From Nocardia salmonicida NBRC 13393 (lineage in GTDB: Bacteria; Actinomycetota; Actinomycetes; Mycobacteriales; Mycobacteriaceae), in assembly GCF_001613085.1 (NCBI RefSeq), contig NZ_BDBR01000063.1, positions 1 through 47,441 on the forward strand: DNA of 47,441 bases, given 5' to 3'. The position numbers were made by a program, and so were the translations under genes. Under the pieces are notes generated by a model. It was not told the origin of the DNA. It ran no database searches and saw only the letters and a program-made list of their open reading frames with translations. The stretch's first letter is position 1. The number at the start of each line of letters is the position of its first letter. Positions 41,205 through 47,441 of the stretch are shown here, one piece after another.

Positions 41205-42131
41205 ATGTCCTCAGTCCCGACCCACCCGGCATCGTCCGCGCTGGGGCACGCCCTGCTCATCGCGGGCGACAGATGGAATCTGCAGATCACGCGGGCCGTC
41301 TTCGGCGGCGCCGAACGTTTCGCGCAACTGCGTGAGGAGTTGGGGATCTCCGACGCCGTTCTGTCGCATCGCCTGGGCCGGCTGATCGAGGACGGGATCC
41401 TCGACGCGCATCCGTACTCGACCGCGCCGCCGCGCAACGAGTACCGCCTCACCGATCTCGGCGACGATCTGTGGCTGGCCTTCGTCGCACTGTGGAGTTG
41501 GGACCGCCACTGGGCGCCGTGGGCGCCCGACCGGCCGACCACCCAGCTGCGGCACCGCACATGTGGGCACCTCATCACCCCGGTGTTCGGCTGCGGCGGG
41601 TGTCAGGCGATCGGGGTGACCGCCCGCGACGTGCGGACCGAGGTCGACGCGCCGCTGCTCGTCGACGTCGCCGACCGCCGGTCCCGGCGCACCGCGAAGG
41701 CGGACGCGCCGGGGATGGACTCCAGCAGCGTGCTCGCCGATCGCTGGTCGACCTTCCTGCTCGCCGCTGCCCTCGAGGGCAACCGCCGGTTCGGCGATTT
41801 CCAGGACCGGCTCGGGTCGATCTCGCCGGTCACCCTGACCGACCGCCTCGCGTACTTCGTCGACAACGGCATGCTGGTCCGCACGCCGATCGTGGACGGC
41901 GCGCGACGACAGGAGTACCGCACCACCCCCAAGAGCCTCGACTTCTTTCCCGTGTTCGCCGCGCTCAACGCGTGGGCGGCGCGACGTTTGACCGAGGACG
42001 GACGGTCCGGTCTGACGATCGTGCACAGCGCGGGCGAGCACCTGCTCGAACCCCAGTACACCTGCAACGCCTGCAACGGCGTATTGCGCAGGGCCGACAC
42101 CCAATTCAGCCGACCGGGGGCAGCATCCTGA
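41205..42131 (+). CDS. fused double-HxlR transcriptional regulator (second)
   Basis: A 308-residue paralogue in architecture of the regulator at 31841. Module 1 (about 13-145) has IAGDRWNLQITRAVFGGAERFAQLREELGISDAVLSHRLGRL and the Cys/His group C120, H122, C130 and C133, then VTARDVRTEV. Module 2 (about 173-295) has LADRWSTFLLAAALEGNRRFGDFQDRLGSISPVTLTDRL and C287/C290. The ATG at 41205 is preferred because it gives the same 20-residue N-terminus before GDR as the first regulator. The in-frame ATG at 41193 is possible. No Shine-Dalgarno sequence is clear for either. It is divergent from the SCP2-type thiolase. Bases 42132-42347 after it hold no convincing gene. Confidence 0.83.
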   Translation: MSSVPTHPASSALGHALLIAGDRWNLQITRAVFGGAERFAQLREELGISDAVLSHRLGRLIEDGILDAHPYSTAPPRNEYRLTDLGDDLWLAFVALWSWDRHWAPWAPDRPTTQLRHRTCGHLITPVFGCGGCQAIGVTARDVRTEVDAPLLVDVADRRSRRTAKADAPGMDSSSVLADRWSTFLLAAALEGNRRFGDFQDRLGSISPVTLTDRLAYFVDNGMLVRTPIVDGARRQEYRTTPKSLDFFPVFAALNAWAARRLTEDGRSGLTIVHSAGEHLLEPQYTCNACNGVLRRADTQFSRPGAAS

Positions 42132-42347
42132 CGAGCCGCCCGATCCCGTCGCACCACCAGACGAGCCCGGACACGCGTGGCATACCGGAAAACACCGAAC
42201 GATCCGGGAAATCAGGTGACGCTGTGTCGGATCGAGACCGGACTACCGCGTTGGAAGCTGGGGCGGCACGAGGACGCGGCCCGATTGTGGCGGGTTGCCG
42301 AGCAACGCGATATCACGCGCCCACAGATATTGTCCCGAACGCGGCAG

Positions 42348-42962
42348 TCAGTAGTCGAAGGCGTGTTCTGGCTGGCAGACGTACATCGGGGATGGCAGGT
42401 AGCGCACGATGGCGTCCAGGAGTGGGGTGATGTCGTCGCTGGCGAGGGGTGTGCCGCACAGCATGGGCACGACGTCACCGTTGCGGGTGCGTCGGCGGAT
42501 GCGGTTGTGCAGGTCTCGGAGGGTGAGGGAGTCCGCGGGATCATGTTCGGTCAGGGTCTCGACGAGTGTGCGGCACCACCGCTCGGCGGCTTTCCCATGG
42601 ATTCCGAAGGATTCGGTTGCCGTGGGGCCGAGGGCCACCATCGGAGCCAGGTCGAGGACATCGTCGAAGTCGGCGCCGGTACCGACGGGGATCTGCAGTG
42701 CCAACGGCGCTGCCCCACGAATGTCGGCGATCGCGCGGACGCAGCGGTCGAAGTCGGCGGTGGGTTGATCGAGCCCGCTCACCAGGCAGGCCACCTGATG
42801 GTCGTCGGCGACTCGCAACATGGTTTCGAGCCGGGGGGTGCTGTGCGCGGCGGCGTTCACGACCGCGACTACTCCGTCGGCTACGCGGATGGAGCGTTCC
42901 AGGTCGGCGATGAGGGCGTCGCTGGATAGCTCGGCTACGCGAATCGTGTGCTCGATATTCAT
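42348..42962 (-). pseudogene. truncated EF-G-like GTPase domain
   Basis: A 204-residue ORF aligning with translation-factor G domains (EF-G/tetracycline-protection type) from just before the G3 motif onward. Segments that match include LERSIRVADGVVAVVNAAAHSTPRLETMLRVAD (EF-G: VERSLRVLDGAVAVF...), FDRCVRAIADIRGAAPLALQIPVGTGADFDDVLDL and CGTPLASDDITPLLDAIVRYLPSP. The P-loop and switch I are missing, DTPGH is replaced by AELSS and the NKxD site by SGLD, so GTP binding is unlikely. Domains II-V are absent. Its ATG lies inside the 113-bp repeat, without a ribosome site, so the 5' end was probably cut off by the rearrangement. Confidence 0.6.
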
Positions 42963-43069
42963 AACCCGACACCGCCGGTACTCCCCGGCGGTGCCAGGGC
43001 GTATAGCTCAGCGGTAGAGCACTGGTTTTACACACCAGCGGTCGGGGGTTCGATCCCCTCTGCGCCCAC
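42957..43069. repeat. 113-bp direct repeat, right copy
   Basis: Perfect copy of 22626-22738, including the ahpE tail codons and terminator, found here without ahpE itself. Flanks differ on both sides. Confidence 0.97.
42997..43068 (+). tRNA. tRNA-Val (anticodon TAC), second copy
   Basis: Identical to the tRNA at 22666-22737, all 72 nt, and able to form the full cloverleaf. Unlike the remnant at 27446, no terminator-like hairpin follows. It is the third copy of the 46-bp att core in the window. Confidence 0.96.
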
Positions 43070-43118
43070 TCACAGACAGCAGGTCAATTTGATCTGAGCT
43101 GCACATCCGGTGGCCGGG

Positions 43119-43547
43119 TCACTCCTCACGCAGGTCGCTACGGACGGCGGCTTGGAACTTACGATTTACCGGCAGCAGCGAGTCATAGAAGCGTCCGTTC
43201 GTCCAAGGTTCCGAACTCCAGAACATCACGTTGAGCTGATCTGCAAGTTCGGTGGTCGCGACCTGCAACTCGTCGCCCGCTACGTAGGCGAGCTTGTTGT
43301 GAGCGACCCACATCCGGCGAATCAGGGTTCGGTCGCGCTCCCCACCCGAAGCAAGATGCTCTTCGAGCTCTTGGTAGATCTCGTTGAAGGCATGGGCGGC
43401 TTCACGACGCTCTTTGCGTAGCTCAGCCCGCCGAGCCCGAATATCCTTCCGCTCAGCGGCCTTGGCCGTTGCTCGCGATGTGAAAATCGTACTCACCACG
43501 CCGAGCAGCGTGCCGAGCAGCGCTGCAATTGCTGGGTCTATCGCCAC
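43119..43547 (-). CDS. small membrane-anchored coiled-coil protein, 142 aa
   Basis: A 142-residue protein with one N-terminal membrane helix (about 5-24, AIAALLGTLLGVVSTIF), then a highly charged helix RATAKAAERKDIRARRAELRKERREAAHAFNEIYQELEEHL likely to be a coiled coil, and a C-terminal part with VMFWSSEPWTNGRFYDSLLPVNRKF. The start is a GTG without a strong ribosome site. Similar short anchored proteins of unknown function are common on actinobacterial prophages and integrative elements. It faces tRNA copy 2. Confidence 0.68.
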   Translation of the reverse strand: MAIDPAIAALLGTLLGVVSTIFTSRATAKAAERKDIRARRAELRKERREAAHAFNEIYQELEEHLASGGERDRTLIRRMWVAHNKLAYVAGDELQVATTELADQLNVMFWSSEPWTNGRFYDSLLPVNRKFQAAVRSDLREE

Positions 43548-43610
43548 CGCGTCAGTTTCCCAGATCCCAAGTGCGCGTGTGGCATTGTTGCCCGGTGCGA
43601 CGACCGGGCA

Positions 43611-43769
43611 CTATTCCGGCGGCCTCGTTTCCTGCCCGCGCTCGGATTCGACGCGCGCTTGGATCCCGCCCACCGTCCGATCCGCTGTGATGCGTTCGGG
43701 CCAGACGATCGCGCCGACCAGGACGGCCGCCGGGATGACAACCGCGAGAACGAACCCGAGCGTGATCAT
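43611..43769 (-). CDS. single-helix membrane microprotein, 52 aa
   Basis: MITLGFVLAVVIPAAVLVGAI forms an N-terminal membrane helix, followed by a charged tail. The ATG at 43769 overlaps the stop of the upstream gene by 4 bp (ATGA), supporting this start over longer readings. Function is unknown. Confidence 0.55.
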   Translation of the reverse strand: MITLGFVLAVVIPAAVLVGAIVWPERITADRTVGGIQARVESERGQETRPPE

Positions 43770-43987
43770 GAGTCCGCCCTCACGCCGATCGCGAAAAGCG
43801 GGAGCGGCTGGTGATTGCGCGATTCGGCGGCCGCGAGCCAATCGGCGACGTCGGCCAAGGAGCCGAGGCAGACCACCCGGAAGGGACTCGCGAGGGCCCA
43901 GCCTTCCGACGCTGACTTCACGGTCATCGAACGGAGCGCCGCACGTTCGCGCAGGGCGTCCAACGTCTCATCTATCGCCTTGCTCAT
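43766..43987 (-). CDS. small hypothetical protein, 73 aa
   Basis: A 73-residue soluble protein starting MSKAIDETLDALRERAALRSM, with GGAAGG 6 nt before the ATG. It ends FAIGVRADS, overlapping the next start by 4 bp. The two genes form a coupled pair. No family recognised. The 248 bp between it and the next operon (43988-44235) hold only the palindrome at 44190 and possible promoters. Confidence 0.6.
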   Translation of the reverse strand: MSKAIDETLDALRERAALRSMTVKSASEGWALASPFRVVCLGSLADVADWLAAAESRNHQPLPLFAIGVRADS

Positions 43988-44189
43988 GGCGCGCCTTCCA
44001 GGGCCGAAGTTGGTAGGCATCCGGTAGCGAGGCCCAACACAGAGGGAGTGGCCATCAGGATCTGTCATTCGCTACCGCAGCCGTGTTCAACGTACGAACC
44101 GCGAGGTCAGCAAGACTATGACTTTGCTTCAGTTTGCTCGAATCTACGCAAATACTGGTCAGCACACTGGGTTTCACGCGACCATGAAC

Positions 44190-44212
44190 GTGCGTGACGA
44201 AAACTCACGCAC
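44190..44212. promoter_or_regulatory. palindrome upstream of the XRE/DUF6879 operon
   Basis: GTGCGTGA (44190-44197) and TCACGCAC (44205-44212) are perfect inverted arms around 7 bp, ending 23 bp before the first gene of the operon. It is a likely operator for the XRE-DUF5753 protein encoded in it. Confidence 0.5.
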
Positions 44213-44235
44213 ACCGCTGGAAGGGAGGGTCCAAA

Positions 44236-44566
44236 GTGAAGCTTCATTTTCTGGGATCAGGTGGATCGAACACGAACGGGTGCCCATCGCTCTACGAGAC
44301 AGACCAGGACACATTCCTGGTGCAGGGCTGGACGACCGACACCGCCGACAAGGTCGAAATCCCCCACTTGCTCACCGGTTTCGCAAAGCCACGCACCTAC
44401 TTGGGGCGCAACGCTCACCGACACCGGCCGAGGGACGTTCACTCTCACCGGCCGCCCGGTCACTGAGGCGGACACGCTCGCACAGATCCACCTGGCTGCC
44501 GACGAAACAGCCATCGAGGTACCGCTAGGAAAGCGAGAGTTCTACGGTCATGCAGCAACTCAGTGA
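44236..44566 (+). pseudogene. frameshifted small partner gene of the XRE operon
   Basis: The GTG at 44236 (ribosome site GGGAGG) starts VKLHFLGSGGSNTNGCPSLY...HLLTGFAKPRTYLG. The matching continuation, ATLTDTGRGTFTLTGRPVTEADTLAQIHLAADETAIEVP, lies in another frame and ends at 44566, overlapping the DUF6879 start by 17 bp. Removing one G from the GGGG run at about 44403-44406 restores a single frame of about 110 residues. Without that the product ends in an Arg/His-rich tail. Either a real mutation, a sequencing error in the G-run or frameshifting would explain it. The intact form resembles short hypothetical proteins next to DUF6879 and XRE genes. Confidence 0.72.
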
Positions 44567-45080
44567 CGACGGGTTCGGTGAGCTGTTCCGCCGAACCAAG
44601 CGCGACGCGTTCCACCTCGAGGTCCAAGACGCCTACGCCGTGGACCTCGAAAGCGGGCCATACACGCGATGGTTGGCCGGTGAACCCGACGACTACGGAT
44701 GGATGACGCCGTGGCTCGACCAGGTGGCCGACCTGACCGCGTCCGGTGCGACTGTGCGCCGGGTTCGGGTGGTCAGCCGTCCGCACACCGACTACACGCG
44801 GTGGTGTCTGCATGTCGCGCGGGAGAACATCCGCGCGGGGGAACAGATCCAGTACATCGACCGCGCCGACATCGACCCTGAGCTACTGACCGCCGACGAT
44901 TGGTGGCTCTTCGATGACGAGGTCGCCTCGTTCAACGTCTTCGAGCCGTCCGGCCGTTTCGCGGGCGGTGCGGTGACCACGGACCGCAGGATTCTCGCGA
45001 TGCTGCGGGAAGTTCGAGACACGGTCTGGCTGAAGTCGGTTCCTCGCGATGAGTATGCCGCCGGAGAACCCCAGCGGTGA
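44550..45080 (+). CDS. DUF6879 family protein
   Basis: A 176-residue soluble acidic protein. FGELFRRTKRDAFHLEVQDAY at the N-terminus, RRVRVVSRPHTDYTRWCLHVARENIRAGEQIQYI in the middle, and DDWWLFDDEVASFNVFEPSGRFAGGAVTTD near the end mark the DUF6879 family, which in actinomycetes typically sits beside an XRE-DUF5753 regulator. Function is unknown; a role as partner or effector of the regulator is inferred. Its TGA overlaps the GTG of the XRE gene by 4 bp. Confidence 0.82.
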   Translation: MQQLSDDGFGELFRRTKRDAFHLEVQDAYAVDLESGPYTRWLAGEPDDYGWMTPWLDQVADLTASGATVRRVRVVSRPHTDYTRWCLHVARENIRAGEQIQYIDRADIDPELLTADDWWLFDDEVASFNVFEPSGRFAGGAVTTDRRILAMLREVRDTVWLKSVPRDEYAAGEPQR

Positions 45081-45922
45081 CAGGCGCCGTCCACGCGGCA
45101 CGCGAGGCCCTGGGGCTCCAACTCCGGGGCTTTCGCCACGACGCCCGACTCACCGGTCGCGCCCTCGCGGGTCTCGCGGGCTGGCACGAATCCAAGGTCA
45201 GCAAGATCGAATATGGAAAACAGACGCCGTCCGAGGACGACGTTCGGACATGGTGCGAGTACACCCGCAGCACCGAGAATCTGCCCGACCTCATCGCAGC
45301 TCTGCGCAACATCGAGGCGGCCTACTTGGAGTACCGGCGCGTCCTGGCCACCGGCACGAAGCGTCGGCAGAAACAGGCCGTCAAGCTCGAAGCCGACACC
45401 GAGGTCACACGCTGGTACGAGCCGCAGGTAGTGCCCGGTCTCCTGCAGACGGCCGACTACGCGCGTTGGATACTTGCCCGCGTCACCGATTTCTACGAAA
45501 CCCCGAACGACCTCGAGCAGGGCGTAGCCGCCCGCATCGAGCGGCAACGGGTGCTCTACCACGGCCGTCATCGGTTCTGGTTCGTCATCGCTGAGCAGGT
45601 GCTCCACACGACCGCCGGGGACGATCAGGTCATGTTGGGCCAACTCGACCGCCTCCAGACCGTCATGGAGCTTGCGCGGGTGTCGTTGACGATCGTCCCC
45701 GCCGCAGCGGTCTACCGAGCACCGACGATCAACGGGTTCGTCATGTTCGATGACCGCTTGGTCCAGGTCGAAACAATCTCCGCAGAGCTGAACGTCACCC
45801 AGCCACGAGAGATCCGGCTCTACGCACGAGCGTTCGATGTCCTCGCCCGTCAGGCGGTCACCGGAGAGCGCGCACGGACGTTGATCCGCCGAGCGATGGA
45901 AAAACGGCTGAGCGCCCTGTGA
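45077..45922 (+). CDS. XRE-family regulator with DUF5753 domain (WhiJ-like)
   Basis: DNA-binding protein of 281 residues. The helix-turn-helix (about 12-65) reads LRGFRHDARLTGRALAGLAGWHESKVSKIEYGKQTPSEDDV, and DUF5753 (about 95-275) includes ARWYEPQVVPGLLQTADYAR-like residues (here TRWYEPQVVPGLLQTADYAR) and RQRVLYHGRHRFWFVIAEQVL. This is the architecture of streptomycete WhiJ-type regulators that pair with a small partner protein. The GTG start overlaps the DUF6879 stop. The palindrome upstream of the operon is a plausible autoregulatory site. Confidence 0.88.
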   Translation: MTGAVHAAREALGLQLRGFRHDARLTGRALAGLAGWHESKVSKIEYGKQTPSEDDVRTWCEYTRSTENLPDLIAALRNIEAAYLEYRRVLATGTKRRQKQAVKLEADTEVTRWYEPQVVPGLLQTADYARWILARVTDFYETPNDLEQGVAARIERQRVLYHGRHRFWFVIAEQVLHTTAGDDQVMLGQLDRLQTVMELARVSLTIVPAAAVYRAPTINGFVMFDDRLVQVETISAELNVTQPREIRLYARAFDVLARQAVTGERARTLIRRAMEKRLSAL

Positions 45923-45935
45923 CCCCCGAGACGGC

Positions 45936-45971
45936 AACAGCGCCGGAATCAATCAGGATTCCGGGGCTGTT
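45936..45971 (+). terminator. terminator after the XRE-DUF5753 gene
   Basis: A 15-bp stem with one mismatch (AACAGC..CCGGAATC against GATTCCGG..GCTGTT) and a 6-nt loop, 13 bp after the stop codon and followed by CTGTG. Confidence 0.7.
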
Positions 45972-46095
45972 CTGTGTCGGCACGCCTACATACGACTGTC
46001 CCGCCCCGCCGTGGACCGGGTGTCGACTCGGCGGTTGCCCTATTTCGCTGGCTAGGGTGAGCGCAGCTGCTTCTTCGGTGTGAGAGGACAACCCC

Positions 46096-46191
46096 ATGAC
46101 TGGGACTGTGCTTCCGAGCTGGAACGACAGAGATGCCAAGACACCATCTACGGAACGTCCGCCGACCGATGAGCGACACGACCGCTGTTGA
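46096..46191 (+). CDS. possible 31-aa microprotein
   Basis: An ATG at 46096 has AGAGGA 8 nt upstream and opens a 31-codon frame (begins MTGTVLPSWNDRD, ends RHDRC). The remainder of 45972-46247 shows no other gene. The ribosome site is the main support; codon bias is weak and no family is recognised. Confidence 0.35.
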   Translation: MTGTVLPSWNDRDAKTPSTERPPTDERHDRC

Positions 46192-46235
46192 CATCGCCGT
46201 GCCGAGCATGACCGCCTGATCGGCCGGGACCGGCC

Positions 46236-46241
46236 TAAACT
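46236..46241 (+). promoter_or_regulatory. -10 element of a probable leaderless DNA ligase transcript
   Basis: TAAACT lies 6 nt before the GTG at 46248, with no Shine-Dalgarno sequence between. Confidence 0.45.
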
Positions 46242-46247
46242 GATCTT

Positions 46248-47231
46248 GTGGGCTTCTCGGTGCCGGCACCGATGCTGGCCAAGGCCGGACGGCCACCACA
46301 GCCGCCAGGTGGCTGGTGCGCGGAAATGAAATGGGACGGCGTCCGCGCGATCGCCCACTGCACCCCGACCGGGATCAGCCTGTGGAGCCGCAACTTACGC
46401 GAGATCACCGGCTCCTACCCCGAGATCGTCACCGCGCTGACCGAGATCACCGACAGACGCACCATGCTGCTCGACGGCGAACTCGTCGCCCCCGACGACC
46501 ACGGCGCCCCCTCATTCTCCCGGCTACAGCGACGCATGCACGTCCGACGCCCCTCAGCCCTACTGATCGACCAGGTACGAGTCGACTACATCGTGTTCGA
46601 CCTGCTCGGCGTCGACGACCAGAGCCTGCTCGACGACCCCTACCGCACACGCCGCGCCGAACTGGCCGACCTCACCCTCGACGACGGTGAGCACGTACGG
46701 GTTCCACCGATGTGGTCCTTGGCCGAGACCGACGCCGAGGAACTGCTCCGGATCGCCGCCGACTCCGGGCTGGAGGGAATCGTCTGCAAACACGGCGACT
46801 CGATTTACGAACCCGGCCGCCGCTCCTCAGCCTGGACGAAAGTGGTCTTGCGACTCACAACCGAGGCCGTGATCGTCGGCGCGGTCCCCGGCAACGGCGC
46901 CAACGCCACCACCTTCGGCGGCCTGGTCCTGGCCGGACACACCCCCGACGGACGCCTGCGCTGCATCGGCGGCGTCGGCACCGGCTTCACCGCGGCATCA
47001 CGACGCAGCATCCGCACCGCACTGGACAAAGTCCGTCGCGAAACCAGCCCCCTCGACAACCCACCACCGCCGCCCATCGCACACGCCGCGTGGTGGGTCG
47101 AGCCAGTCTTCGTCGCCGACATCGAGTACCGCGAGATCAGCGGCGACGGCCTACTGCGACACCCCAGCTTCCGGGGAATCCGAACCGACAAGACTCCGCA
47201 GGAGATCACCCTTCCCAACACGGACGGATAG
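46248..47231 (+). CDS. ATP-dependent DNA ligase (LigC/LigD ligase-domain type)
   Basis: DNA ligase of 327 residues that seals nicks with ATP. The adenylated lysine is Lys28 in AEMKWDGVRA. LLDGELVAPD near 83 and DYIVFDLLGVD near 113 are further nucleotidyltransferase motifs, EGIVCKHGDSIYEPG near 174 and WTKVVLR near 196 are motifs IV and V, and an OB-fold part follows to the end. No primase or nuclease domain is fused, so it resembles the stand-alone LigC group. The GTG start follows a leaderless -10. In this mobile region it may be element-borne. Confidence 0.9.
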   Translation: MGFSVPAPMLAKAGRPPQPPGGWCAEMKWDGVRAIAHCTPTGISLWSRNLREITGSYPEIVTALTEITDRRTMLLDGELVAPDDHGAPSFSRLQRRMHVRRPSALLIDQVRVDYIVFDLLGVDDQSLLDDPYRTRRAELADLTLDDGEHVRVPPMWSLAETDAEELLRIAADSGLEGIVCKHGDSIYEPGRRSSAWTKVVLRLTTEAVIVGAVPGNGANATTFGGLVLAGHTPDGRLRCIGGVGTGFTAASRRSIRTALDKVRRETSPLDNPPPPPIAHAAWWVEPVFVADIEYREISGDGLLRHPSFRGIRTDKTPQEITLPNTDG

Positions 47232-47281
47232 CGATAAGCCCCAAAGGCTCGCCCGGGGTGGGACTTCGACACGGGCCCTAA

Positions 47282-47441
47282 GGGATGTCCCGTAAGTCTG
47301 AATTAGCGACGGCGAACGATCCGCCCGCCAGGAATCAGTAAGCGTGGGCGAGGTTGGCCAGAGTCGCTACCCCAGCCATCGCGACACCTACCCCGTCACC
47401 ACGTAAACGGCAGTCCCGCAGTATCTTCCATGTCTTCATCC
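47282..47441 (-). mobile_element. IS5-type insertion sequence, right end (truncated by the window)
   Basis: GGGATGTCCCGTAA at 47282-47295 looks like an IS terminal inverted repeat, about 40 bp outside the stop of a minus-strand transposase reading into the window edge. The other end and any target-site duplication lie beyond the window. It inserted 50 bp after the DNA ligase gene. Confidence 0.7.
47335..47441 (-). CDS. IS5-family transposase, C-terminal part
   Basis: The last 34 codons of a minus-strand gene cut by the window edge. The peptide ends WKILRDCRLRGDGVG, VAMAGVATLANLAHAY, which matches the usual C-terminal tail of actinobacterial IS5-type DDE transposases (WKILRDCR..GDG....MAGIA.LHNLA). 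The catalytic residues lie outside the window. Confidence 0.75.
   Translation of the reverse strand, partial: MKTWKILRDCRLRGDGVGVAMAGVATLANLAHAY

Noticed and set aside
42132..42929. Plus-strand frame from 42177 after the second fused HxlR gene
   Set aside because: Most of it is antisense to the EF-G-like frame. The 5' part has no domain and poor codon bias. No remaining EF-G domains were found in 42132-42347 on the minus strand either.

Overview
The window is high-GC actinobacterial DNA from a mycolic-acid-making genus, most likely Nocardia or a close relative. The strongest evidence is the block at 12310-22633: accD6, a kas ketoacyl synthase, acpM, fabD, a PucR-type regulator, divergent aceE, a lipoprotein, a DUF3052 protein and ahpE. 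This is the gene order of Mycobacterium tuberculosis Rv2247-Rv2238c read from the other side, but with one ketoacyl synthase where M. tuberculosis has two. Several genes have a -10-like hexamer exactly 6 nt before the start codon, as expected for leaderless mRNAs.

Layout. 1-12240 is ordinary chromosome: cobD, an ECF41-type sigma factor, alanine dehydrogenase, a lipoprotein with a duplicated Cys/His motif, a metallo-beta-lactamase-fold protein, a GlxA/AraC-type regulator with a gamma-carbonic-anhydrase-like protein, a small ORF plus a TetR regulator, an orphan adenine DNA methyltransferase, a secreted VWA protein, and a nitroreductase with an HxlR regulator. 12241-22633 is the fatty/mycolic acid and pyruvate dehydrogenase block.

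22626-47441 is an accretion region at a tRNA-Val(TAC) gene. A full tRNA at 22666-22737, a 3'-end remnant at 27446-27492 and a second full tRNA at 42997-43068 share a 46-bp core. The two full copies lie in a perfect 113-bp repeat that even includes the last codons and terminator of ahpE. Between the first and second sites is a small element with no visible integrase: a 632-aa Ala/Glu/Arg-rich protein, three small ORFs and an XRE regulator. Beyond the third site are small hypothetical genes, a WhiJ-like XRE-DUF5753/DUF6879 operon with a frameshifted first gene, an ATP-dependent DNA ligase and the end of an IS5-type insertion sequence.

Between the second and third sites (27895-42131) lies the most interesting part, a catabolic locus. 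It has a nitronate-monooxygenase-family flavoprotein, two CoA ligases, three thiolases (one lacking the usual second catalytic cysteine), a PaaN-type aldehyde dehydrogenase, a hotdog thioesterase, a carotenoid/lignostilbene-type cleavage dioxygenase and two unusual regulators, each made of two fused HxlR modules. A near-identical 16-bp site lies in both promoter regions of the main cluster. This suggests one regulon that cleaves a C=C bond, oxidises the aldehyde, makes the CoA ester and shortens it thiolytically. The substrate cannot be read from the sequence.
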